A stretch of 64,000 nt of DNA, taken from Blakeslea trispora (lineage: Eukaryota > Mucoromycota > Mucoromycetes > Mucorales > Choanephoraceae). The stretch is from NCBI GenBank assembly GCA_025331445.1, contig JAIWNE010000094.1, positions 62,001 to 126,000 of the forward strand. Reading direction: 5' to 3'. Below are positions 52,709 to 63,020 of this stretch, in pieces; the first letter of the stretch is position 1, and each line of letters starts with the position of its first letter. The notes beneath the pieces were generated by a model, which searched no databases, was not told the DNA's origin, and saw only the letters and a program-made list of their open reading frames with translations. Both the position numbers and the translations under genes were made by a program.

Positions 52709-54493
52709 ATGATGTACATCAAACCTGATCCAGAGCAACAAGAAGAACAAGATGACTTGATCATGTCTTATTTGAATGCAGATTATTTATCTACAGAAAC
52801 GCCCTTGTCACCCCCTTCTTCAGATTCCTCATTATCCACAGGTTCACCTGAAAAGCATTGTGTGGATGATTTCATGTTGGATATTCAGTCTACTGATTTC
52901 CTGGCAGGTGTCATGGAAGATCAAGCTGCTTACCATTCTCACCTGTTCAATCCATGTTTGCCTCAGCAACACCATCAATCTACTTCCGATCTTTCTAGTG
53001 GCTTCTCTTTCTTTTTGCCCAATGAAAACTTTATTGCACCTTTCCCAGTAGCTCCTGCAGTGCCAACACAGTTACCTCCTGCTGTCTCTGTTGAGGAACA
53101 GCCCAAGAAAAAGCGCGGTAGAAAGAAGCGCGAGCCTGTTGTTCCCGTTGCCTTTCCTACTCAGCCTTCTTTACTTGCTCCCAAGCCGTTAGCACCTCGT
53201 CCATTATCACATGAAGAAAAAGCCATGCCAGTCAAGCCTGAACCAGTCTTGGTTGAACCTTCTCCTTCTCCACCACCACCCTCTTCCTTGTTGGCTGGCC
53301 CAACCTCACCTTTACCTGTAAAAGAAAAAATGGATCAACAGACACAAGAAGCTATGAAACAAGCGCAGATTCAAAAGCGACAAGAACGTCTGATCAAGAA
53401 CCGCGCAGCTGCTTTATTGTCTCGTAAACGAAAACGTGAACATCTTACTTCCCTTGAAGAAGAGAAACAGGCATTGTTGCAACAAACAGAACAGCTGAAT
53501 GAAAAAGTCGACCAGTTAGAAACTCGTATTTCATCACTTGAAAGAGAAAACATAGATTTAAAAGAACAACTTAAGCAATATCAACAAACCAACACAATCA
53601 TTTCTATGGATAATGTATCAAAAAAGCCTGTACCACATTCACCTAAACCTTCAAAAGCTACAACAGGCGTAGTATTTATGGTAAGTTTATTGGGGAGACA
53701 AAAAGCCTTATATATGTACTGGAATCTGTTGATAACATGGTCATTCATCTCTCTATGTCTTTGATAGATTATCTTGTTTTCATTCGCCTTATTCAGTCTA
53801 CCTTCTAGAACAACAAATCGCTTGACTGTGGGTGGAGGTGAAACAAATGCCAAAAAACAATTTCCCTTAATAGACTCTTCAATAAGGTAAAAAAAAATCT
53901 ATCTTCTTGCCCTTTTCTCTTGTGTTATTCTAACTCGTTTTCATTTTGTTAGTGATGAAGCAGCTTATTGTGATGGATATAGTTATTGTCAGCCACCACC
54001 TTCTACAACAGACCTAGTCCTTATTGACTCTGTACGACCACGTGATCTCCAAACGTGGATCAATCAAAAACTTGATACTGAGGAAATAGTGGACAACAAT
54101 AACAAGCTTATTAGCTGGCTTCCACAAAGAAAAGAAGACAAGAGAGAGTCGTCAGATCATGTTTATCTGTATTCTAAAGAATTCACTCAATTGGCTTCGT
54201 TCCATACAGCTCAGAAGAATACAGAGGAACAGCATACAAAGTCAGCCACCATCTCATTAATATCACCTTATAACTTGACGGTACCTGAGGATCAGTGCGA
54301 TTCTTACTTGCAGATTGATGTTCAAGTCCTTCGGTCCACTGTGATCAAGGGTCAACTCATGTCTTTACAACAATTCGGACCTGGTTCGGTTGCCTTGTTG
54401 GATGGTATGAAGGATGAATTGATTGCCAACGCTACACAAAAAAGAAGACATTCTAAACGTCAAACCAAAAAGATTGCTCGTGTCATTGTTTAA
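52709..54493 (+). CDS. Membrane-anchored bZIP transcription factor (ATF6/CREB3-like layout)
   Basis: Exons 52709-53680, 53768-53886 and 53953-54493 (introns of 87 and 66 bp) give 543 aa. The N-terminal 210 residues are acidic, Ser/Pro-rich activation-like sequence with a basic patch KKKRGRKKREP (about 133). The bZIP starts near residue 225: the basic region KNRAAALLSRKRKREH has the N-x7-R pattern and is followed by a leucine zipper. Residues ~320-336 are a single hydrophobic segment (GVVFMIILFSFALFSL), encoded across the first intron junction. A C-terminal ~205-residue domain follows, with no further membrane segment. Cytosolic bZIP, one helix and a lumenal tail is the layout of ATF6 and CREB3, which are released by Golgi proteolysis in ER stress. 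I infer an ER-membrane factor; no clear S1P site (RxxL) is seen beside the helix. The helix is short (about 16 residues). Confidence 0.82.
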
Positions 54494-55044
54494 ACACCAC
54501 TTCTTTGTTATTTATATATATATATGTTTATTTATTCTGTATACCATACACCATCTCTGGTAAAATAAAATAAAAAAAATAAAGATTGCAATTGTGAAAG
54601 TATATAAAGCAGAATTGTGTTTAGTCTTTCTAGTAAGCGAAACAGATCCCTTACAAGTTGATGCTTGTTTTTTAGGCTAACCTATTTAGATATATCCTTC
54701 GCCCCAAGTATAATAAAAAGAGATTAATAAAAAAAAAGTAATTGCTTGTAGCTGAGATTTAGCCTGTCTTTAGAAAAAAAAAAGAAAAACGCAACTAAGC
54801 CAAATGAACAAACAATACCCAAAATCAAGCAGGAGAGCCCACATTCTAGGGCCCTAATAAATCCAAACTCTTAAAAACTCTTATTTTTTTTTATTTTAGT
54901 CATGTTAAATTGCTAGTAAAATTACAATTATGATCATTCAGATTTTTTTATTTTATTTGATTTTTACTTGTCGTAACAAGGAATGCTCATAGAAAATAAA
55001 GGGGGGGGGATATACAAACAAAGAATAAAGGATGATAAAACTAT
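54494..55044. other. Convergent intergenic region (bZIP / thiolase)
   Basis: AT-rich, with polyadenylation-like AATAAA words for both genes (for example near 54567 and 54580). A G8 run lies near 55001. No gene. Confidence 0.45.
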
Positions 55045-56418
55045 TTACTCGCTTTCAAAGACGGCAGCCATACCCATACCAGAACCAATACACATGGAGG
55101 TGACACCAATCTTCTTGTTTTGGCGCTTCAATTCAGGGAAGAGAGTGGCGATCTGACGGGCACCAGTACAACCCAAGGGGTGACCAAAGGCAATAGCACC
55201 ACCCTTAGGGTTCACCTTTTCAAAAGGAATACGGAGCTTTTGAACAGAGTAGACAGCTTGAGAGGCGAAAGCTTCATTGATTTCAAAGATATCGACATCA
55301 GAAAGCTTGATACCAGCACGTTCAACAGCAACAGGGATGGCATAGGCAGGACCGACACCCATGATCTTGGGAGGAACACCAACAACGGCAGAAGTGATGT
55401 ACTTACCAAGGATAGGAAGACCGTACTTTTCAGCAGTCTTACGCTTCATCAACAAGACGGCAGCAGCACCGTCAGAGACTTGAGAGGCGTTACCAGCAGT
55501 AGTAGAACCGCGTTCGTCAAAGGCAGGCTTCAACTTGGCCAAAGTTTCAGGTGTAGTACCAGGACGGACACCATCATCACGGTCAACAATGACAGTCTTT
55601 TCGTTACCATCCTTATCAATCACAGTGGCTTCAAGAGGAACGATTTCGGCATTGAACCAACCGTTCTTTTGGGCATTGGTAGCCTTGGTGTGAGAAGAAG
55701 CAGCAAAGGCATCTTGTGTTTGACGAGAGATCTTGAATTCAGCAGCAACATTTTCAGATGTAATACTAGCGAAAAAAAAGTAAGTATATATGATGGGTCC
55801 ATCTCTTCTCATCCCTATTCCCTTACCCCATAGGAATAAGACAGTCAGCAGCAGCAGGACAAGCATCAGCAATCTTTTCAGAGGTAGCAGACATAGAGGC
55901 AGCACCATAGTTCTTGGTCATTGATTCAACACCAGCACCAATACCGACTTCAATAAGACCTGCTTGAATGGCAGTAGCAATTTGAACAACAGCTTGAAGA
56001 CCAGAAGAACATTGACGGTTCACAGTGTTGACAGCACTGGATTCAGGGAAACCAGCATAGAGAGCAGCCATACCTTTTTTTATATATATATATCAATAAA
56101 CAAACAAACAGACGCGAATAAACATCATTTCTACTTACGAGCATTAGTAGCACCACCACCGGGAGGAAGGACGCCACCAACAGCAATATCGTTGACAATG
56201 GCAGGATCAATCTTGGTTTGTTGGATCATGGCCTTGAAGACACCAGCAAGGATTTCTTCGGGAAGAGTGTCCTTGAAACCACCCTTACGAGCACGAGTGA
56301 TAGCAGAACGAAGGGCACTGACAATCACAACATCTTCAGGTGACTTTACACCAATCTTGTTGGCAACACCATCAGTGGGGAGCAAATGAGAAGTAACTTG
56401 TTGAAGACGAGAAGCCAT
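55045..56418 (-). CDS. POT1: Peroxisomal 3-ketoacyl-CoA thiolase
   Basis: Catalyses the last step of fatty acid beta-oxidation, cleaving 3-ketoacyl-CoA with CoA to acetyl-CoA. Exons 56418-56139, 56073-55827 and 55765-55045 (introns of 65 and 61 bp) give 415 aa, the normal length. The N-terminus MASRLQQVTSHLLP contains a perfect PTS2 signal, RL-x5-HL (residues 4-12), so import into peroxisomes by Pex7 is expected. The nucleophilic Cys is in NRQCSSGLQA (about residue 115); NEAFASQ, the catalytic His in FGHPLGCTGARQ (~371) and the second Cys in CIGSGMGMA (~401) are all present. The acetoacetyl-CoA thiolase alternative is unlikely given the PTS2 signal. Confidence 0.93.
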
Positions 56419-57641
56419 TGTATAGATATAGAAAAAAAGAAAAAAGGGTGGAAAATGAAAAATATATAAAAAACGATATTTATATATAAATGTGGAGTAA
56501 GCAAAAAAATACTTGTGACTCCCTTCATGTGTAAGGTCTGAGATTCACATGTCAATGATTATGCTGACGCATCAGAAATGGTATCTTCTTTCTCACTCTT
56601 ATTGATTTATTTCTGTTGTAAAGAAATACCTTTTTTTCTCTAGCTTGTCTGTCTTGCTTGTTTTCCCTTGATATTCCCCCCATGTAATATATATATATAT
56701 ATATACATAAAAAAAACCCAATCGTCTTTTATGTGGATTAGACACAAGCTATAAAAATTGAATTAGCGGGGAAAATCAAAATAAGAAGGAGTTTTGCCCT
56801 GGGAAAAATCATTATAAAATATGAAATGGATAAACTGTCGGCATTTTATGCACACTTTTTTGACACTTTTTGTTGCTTTCATTCAGATAATTAAAGTTGT
56901 CAAGAATATTGGCTGGCGAATTTTGTTCTTGAAATAAACACTTATTGTACACTTCATTGGCAAGAAAGAGAAAAGGACACATGTTTCATGCTTCTTTTAA
57001 AAGTTGTTACAATTGAATGTATTTTTTTCGGGCCAGAATGGTAAGATCCCTCAATTGTTGAGTGAGGGGGGAAAGTATTTCAATGATCATGTGACACCTA
57101 GTTGCATTTATTTAGTCAGTACCATCATTAATTCAAACATCAGAAGCTTGATTGCTTGATGAGGAAAAGTGTACTTTTAATTTCATGATATGCTATTAAG
57201 CGAATTGAACATATAAACGTTCATTGTATAGCCATAACAGTCGCTTTATTAAACAAGTCATTCTTGAGAAATGCTACTTTTATGTTATCTACTCTCACAT
57301 TGAATGGCCATTTTAGCGCTTGAAGCAATAAAAGTTCAAAGGGGGTTTCTTTAATATTATATATTCTTAAATCGAGCAACTACTGTAAAATAAACACTTT
57401 TGTTTCAGTATTGTTTAAAGTGTTTTTTAAAAAAAGAATAAGGGGCTTTGATTGCCTTTACTGTTTTTGCATAACCTACAAAGTGATTGATTGGTTACCG
57501 AACATTAGGTTAAGAAACAGGTAGATTGGTAAGCAGATGTCTCCACCAATCAAGAGCTAGATTTTCTTTATCTTCTTTGCTAGTCTTTTATTTTTTTTTT
57601 CATCGCCAACTCTTTTTTTTTTTCTTTTTACTTTATATAAA
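56419..57641. promoter_or_regulatory. Divergent promoter region, thiolase / CWC24
   Basis: 1.2 kb without genes, with an (AT)n tract at 56687-56704 and a T/C-rich run at 57580-57630 just before the CWC24 ATG. No specific site identified; regulation by fatty acids is expected for thiolase but is not visible here. Confidence 0.4.
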
Positions 57642-58679
57642 ATGTCAAACAACACAAGCGACATCATACCCCTCGGCTCAGAAGGCGATAAAGTTAGTTT
57701 TTTCAAGAAACGATCCAACAAGAACCTTCGTAAAAGAAAGACACCTATTAAATCACATAGTGATTCCGATCTAGATTCAGAAGATGAAGACGATGTCGCT
57801 TCTGAAGTAGTCACCAAGGACCGAAAGACAGGCATCAACCCTTTTGTTCAGAGCACACGTAAGAGACGTGTCAAGAAGCAAGAAGACGATGAAGAAGACG
57901 ATGTTGGATTCGGTACTCAATATGTAGCCGATCGATCTGCTACCGTTCAAAAGAGTGATGCTACACGATACGATACAGAATGGGAACTTCAATCAAAAGA
58001 ACTGGCTCAGTCAGGCAAACCAGAGCCCAAGAAGAATACTGTGAATTCAAAGATGTCAGTCGGACCTCAACGGGCACCTGCCAACTTGAGAATCACACAA
58101 CGCTTTGATTATCAACCGGATATTTGTAAAGATTATAAAGGTAAAAATACAATTGTCTTTTTTTTTTTATTATTATTAGCTGACATGCTTATATGGCTAA
58201 ACAATGACTCCGTTTCTATAGAAACTGGATTTTGTGGTTATGGTGATACTTGTATTTTCTTGCATGATCGTGGTGATTATAAGACAGGCTGGCAACTGGA
58301 GAAAGAATGGGAAGATGCTCAAAAGAACAAATCGCGTTTTGGTGAATCTGATCCAAACCAGTATGCTATCTCGGAAGATAGCTCAGATGAAGAGTTACCG
58401 TTTGCCTGTCTTATCTGCCGAGAAGAATTCACTCATCCTGTAGTAACGCGTTGTGAGCATTACTTTTGTGAAGCATGTGCTATCAAGAACTATAAGAAAT
58501 CGCCAAAATGTTTTGCCTGTGGTGCTCCTACACAAGGTGTATTCAACACAGCCAAGAAACTGTTGGAGAGATTAGAGAGTAAGCGCAAACGTTTAGAAGA
58601 AGCAGGCGAACAGAGTGAAGATGAAGTCAAAGATGATTTCATTGAAGGTTTAGAAACAAAGGATGATGAAGATGAATAA
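57642..58679 (+). CDS. CWC24: Splicing factor Cwc24/RNF113 (CCCH zinc finger plus RING)
   Basis: Spliceosome component that binds the 5' splice site region in the activated complex. Exons 57642-58140 and 58222-58679 give 318 aa. The N-terminal 150 residues are charged (DSDLDSEDEDD, KRRVKKQEDDEEDD), then RITQRFDYQPDICKDYK leads into the CCCH finger C-x8-C-x5-C-x3-H, completed after the intron by ETGFCGYGDTCIFLHDRGDYKTGWQLEKEW, a strongly conserved family block. The RING (about residues 228-266) is CLICREEF..PVVTRCEHYFCEACA..CFACG. The 81-bp intron (58141-58221) has GT-AG ends; it is divisible by three and free of stops, so the unspliced frame is also open, but it would place 27 residues inside the zinc finger. 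Confidence 0.9.
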   Translation: MSNNTSDIIPLGSEGDKVSFFKKRSNKNLRKRKTPIKSHSDSDLDSEDEDDVASEVVTKDRKTGINPFVQSTRKRRVKKQEDDEEDDVGFGTQYVADRSATVQKSDATRYDTEWELQSKELAQSGKPEPKKNTVNSKMSVGPQRAPANLRITQRFDYQPDICKDYKGKNTIVFFFLLLLADMLIWLNNDSVSIETGFCGYGDTCIFLHDRGDYKTGWQLEKEWEDAQKNKSRFGESDPNQYAISEDSSDEELPFACLICREEFTHPVVTRCEHYFCEACAIKNYKKSPKCFACGAPTQGVFNTAKKLLERLESKRKRLEEAGEQSEDEVKDDFIEGLETKDDEDE

Positions 58680-60051
58680 AATGAAATTTAATAAAAAGAA
58701 TGAGTGTATAGAAAGAGGGAAAAGTGCTTTTATTCTTTTTTTTTTTTGTTCAATATTACCTCTCATAGAATGATCCAACAAAAACCCCTATAAAAGAATG
58801 GTATCTAGATTTCTGCAATCATTGAAAGCCTTCTAGAGTTTGATCGGCTTGTAATTCAGTGTGACCAAGACAGCAGACACTGCTCAACAATCATTGTCTG
58901 ATTGATCATTGAGCCTCATTCATAAAAGATTGATGTATCCGTCAATTGGGATTCTTTAGACTACTATCTATCCCCCCCCTTTTTTTTGGTTACTTGCAAA
59001 TCAGTTCCATCATTAACCAAGGAATCTGATTCATGTCTGTGCTTATATTGTGATGATGGTCTCAGAACTGTTTATGAGGAGCATAGACAAACAGCCCATC
59101 TACTCAAGTGCATCACTTTATGATATTAGTACTCTGAATAAAGAATAATATAAAACCCCTCTCAGTAAAAAAAAAAGAATACTAGTCTGTCACACTAATT
59201 TGTGTTCTCAAACTCTTTAAATTAAGAGTCATGTGGTTGTCTATTTTCAGACAAATTGCCTCAAACACAGATACTCAGAAATAACCAAGTGAAGGTATTC
59301 TGTAGATATTAAAAATAAAGAGGACTCTATGTTGGTAGGCTGTGAGTTGATAGAATACTTTAATGATCTACACTGTATACAGCTCACATTAGCAATCTAA
59401 CAAGAAGAGGGCTAGTATAAGGTTTGTCTACACAGTACATGCATGCGGTATTTCTTTCTCTCTTTTTTTTTTTGGAAAGAGTATGCATGCAGCTAAGAGA
59501 CTTGCTTAAAATACTCCAAGCAGTAACCATCGAATCCAAGTAAAAAAAAAAAAAGACCGGTAAATAGTTTATCATCTATCAGAAAAAAAAATGAGATTTC
59601 AGACATATTTCCACGTTACGTCAAATACAGAGCTTTACTAGCCACACTATTTTGTTAATTGGATGTGTCTTGCTATCTTGATAATAAAAGACGTCGTTTG
59701 TTTCTGGTAAATGAACTAGAATCATTTCGTTTTTCTATAAAACTTCAAAGACCGCCCTATTTCTTTATTCTCTTGTTAGACCAAGATGACTAGAGAAACC
59801 CCCATCCTTTTTTTTTTTCTGTAGTGAGTGTGTCTTAAAAGTAAGCTCATGAACGCATAGACTCAAAGATGCGCACAGTAATAAATGCAAGGTATACAAG
59901 GTTTAAAGATAAACTCAGAATGAGAAAGAAATTCCCATTCATGCAAATCATCTGTGTGACCATTGTCATTGGACCATCGGAAGAAAGTTTCGGTTAGTAT
60001 TTGACAAATACACTTCTGCGCCACTTTAACTGATCTGTGTTGTCAACAGTA

Positions 60052-60082
<31 letters not shown>

Positions 60083-60303
60083 AAGATAAAAAGAGAGCAA
60101 GTATTGACTGTCATTTATTGAACATCGTGTTGATCACTATTGGGCTAGTGCACTGTCTTTTTTTTTTTATGGCTGTCTTTTTATCTTTATTTTCATAGCC
60201 TGGCTTTTAATTTTATTTAAATTCTTTCTTTTATAAGGGCATTCTCTGTTATTTCTTTCTTCTTTTCCTCCCCCTTTTTTTTTATTATTATTATAATTAT
60301 TGA
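58680..60303. other. Intergenic, nothing recognised
   Basis: No gene supported. Several homopolymer runs (T10 near 58739, C7 then T8 near 58972, A12 near 59542) and a (GA)n tract at 60060-60083. The last 60 bp before the next ATG are T-rich. Confidence 0.4.
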
Positions 60304-61244
60304 ATGCCTTCACTATCAAAACTATATAAATCAGCTAAAAGCAAATTGACAGAAAAAAGAAGAGGAAGCAGTAGTCAGAAAAGCACAAGCAGTCAAGGCA
60401 CTAAATCAGTTCATTTTTCAGACCACAGTCAGGATTCTATTTATTATACACATAGCAGCTTTGATTATGATCGGAAATCGTTATCAACCATTCATGATTG
60501 GGATAAGCAACACATGGAGGCAGACAGTCTAAAATCAATACGAAATACAAGTTCAGAGGAAGAAGAGCTTGAACTGTTTGATGAAGAAGTGATACGCAAC
60601 ACAAAAGTAAACAAGAAGCAAGGATACCACAGTATAGCAGCCCTTGTCAGTTATCGTTCCAACATAAGGTAGTCTTGTCCTTTATGATGTTTATTTATTT
60701 GTAGATAGAAAGAAAACTATCCACTATTATAATTATTACTGTAAAATTACAAAATAAAGAGTTATTAGAAACAACAACAAAGTAACTTGAAACATGACAC
60801 TTTAATAAACTGTTTAGTCAGAGATGAGTTGGACCTGAGCTTATGATTGGCTACAGAAGAGGTAATACGTAGTCCAAATGAATAGATTCGTTACTGTGTA
60901 AAAATTAGTCATTGGAGCATTCTGAATAGATCTGATGATTTCTTGATAAGCCATGACCAAACAAGGTAGAAAGCTATCTCTCTTTTTTTCTCTCTCTTTT
61001 TCCGGCCATTTTTTTTTGTTATTTTGAGGCTAAGTCAATAGAGATACAACACTAATGAAACTGTTGTTCTTCTTTCAGTATTGGACCTGTAAATCTAGAA
61101 ACCAACAAAGAAACAGTCAATTGTAGGCGTATCTCTAAAAGACGGAATTTGCCTACTCAATTCACCCATATTTCTCTCTTGGCTGTATTTATCTCTTCAA
61201 GTCTTCTTCTTGATATCAATACAGTAAAGGATAAAAGAAAATAA
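60304..61244 (+). CDS. Small hypothetical protein with C-terminal hydrophobic segment
   Basis: Exon 1 (60304-60668) starts MPSLSKLYKSAKSKLTEKRRG and is Ser-rich and charged, with an acidic patch EEEELELFDEE. A splice from AG|GTAGTC (60669) to TTCTTTCAG|T (61078) joins in frame to exon 2 (61079-61244). Exon 2 ends with a hydrophobic stretch (HISLLAVFISSSLLLDI) and a short basic tail. Total 176 aa. The layout, a soluble basic/acidic head with a C-terminal membrane anchor, recalls tail-anchored proteins, but I recognise no family. The intron (410 bp) is much longer than the others here, so the exon pairing is less certain than for other genes. Confidence 0.5.
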
Positions 61245-62099
61245 TCGCTCAAAAAAGGGCTTTGTAGCTTATTCAAGTTAAGCATGTGCTACGATTGAAA
61301 GAAATATTTCAGCCAATGGGCTAACAGTATGATTTACAGTCGATCCTAAATCAAACACTGGCCAATTAAAAAAAAATAGAAATATTACATAATCATCTAA
61401 CCTCTTGCTTTTATTATTAACCTTGTATCCATGATACTAATACAAAGAACTTGATTATCGCATAATTAGTAATGCGTACTAGTACATAATGAAATGACTT
61501 ATCGAGAAACAACCCATTCATAAGCGCGTTTACAAAGATAGCTATACCAAAAACAAACATCCAGGTATAACAATATCAAGCAGTTTATTACAATTTGCTT
61601 CATTTCACAATTATGCTGAACAGATGAAGCATTCTATGTCTGCAATACACCAATCTCTTTATCCATTTCAACAAGAAGGAACAACTGGCTTCATTTTAGT
61701 TTTCAGTGCTTAAAAAGAAAGAGTTATGATTAATAGCTTCTGCTGAATCACAATGTGGTCTTTTCAGGCCTCAGATAGAATGACTTACTATCATTTAGTT
61801 TGGATGGTAGCAATGCTTCTTGTAATCAACTTTGGTTTAGTACGATCCAACATCTCTTCTTAGTTTCTACTTTTACAAATTGGATTTATTCTGCCAAGAT
61901 GAGGATGGTTAGAGTAAAGTGAGCTTACAGTAAAGCAACTCCAACCATATGTCTTGCTCTCATGCAGTCTGGCTCGGTTCATTGCAGCGTCGATATGCCT
62001 TTTCTCGATAGCTCTCTGAATGGCAGCTTTGTTTTAGAGTAAGAACTTTCGGAATGATAACTTTCCATGACTACAGCAGCAATTGTCTCTCTTTATTGG
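61245..62099. other. Intergenic, nothing recognised
   Basis: AT-rich with no coding or repeat structure that I can support. Confidence 0.4.
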
Positions 62100-62259
62100 T
62101 TGTTGATACGCAACTCTCCAGTGCAAGAAAATCCAGAGAAATTAACATACGAATGGCATGGTCCTTTCGTGCTCAAAACCGTACTATCAAAAAACAAGAT
62201 ATGATTTGAAACAGCTGTCGACTGGAGAGAGATTCTTAAAGATACGCATATTTTCTTGA
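62100..62259 (+). pseudogene. Gypsy integrase C-terminal (GPY/F) relic
   Basis: The plus frame reads EKLTYEWHGPFVLKTVL, the W.GPF.V..VL pattern of the Ty3/gypsy integrase C-terminal module, then shifts by one base and continues YDLKQLSTGERFLKIRI to a stop. About 130 bp downstream a purine tract precedes a TG, as in the 3' end of an LTR element. Confidence 0.5.
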
Positions 62260-62390
62260 CAAAACTTTCATATGAAATAAGCTTAATAGATTGAGCTTGC
62301 TTCACTTTACTAGTATCTTTATTATCTTATATATTCTACACTCTACTATCAAACTAGATGATTCTCTTTGTAGTACGTCTCCTAGTCAAC

Positions 62391-62640
62391 GGAGGGGGGA
62401 ATGTGCTATAGAATGGTATCTGAACTTGTATTACAGATAGATCATCTCTTATTCTGCTAATCATAGCTATTGGTCTGAATTCCATAATACAAGTGAATTG
62501 GAACTTGTTGTGTATTACTAGTATTTCTCCAGTCATGGACTAGGCCAGAATTTGAAAGCATCCAATCTGATAATGAAGCAGAAATAATTCCATTTGCAGC
62601 GGTCAAGAGGCAGCACTGTACTTGGTAGCAGCACCACACA
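62391..62640 (+). repeat. Polypurine tract and probable start of a 3' LTR
   Basis: GGAGGGGGGAA (62391-62401) is followed by TGTGCTATAG at 62402, the arrangement polypurine tract plus LTR start. The other end and any 5' partner are not identified, so the end given here is only nominal. Confidence 0.4.
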
Positions 62641-63020
62641 ATCAACGGCAGAGGGTGTCATGGCAAGGATAGCCATCAAGCTCCTGGAACTATTACGGAC
62701 AACCAGGTCCATAGCCTTTCTTTAGTCCTTCAGCTATGAACGTGGAGGGGTGTCACATTGCAGCTACCAAAGAATAGCCACGCTGTCAAGTCCGTTTTTT
62801 TTTTTGGCGATGTCAATACCTTGAGTAGGTGTTTTGGTCTGTTATAGGCATTTGGAGCATACATTCGTGATAACAAAAAAAAGTATTGTTAGCGAAAAGT
62901 CTCCATTTATTTTTATAACGTACTTGATTCCATTCCTGTACCAACGTTACCAGAATGATGAGACAAGAAAAAAGTGATGTTGCATCTTAAGCCAGCAGGT
63001 GTAGCCCTCAATCAAACATT
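62641..63020. other. Spacer, nothing recognised
   Basis: May include the rest of the LTR. No gene or repeat recognised. Confidence 0.35.
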
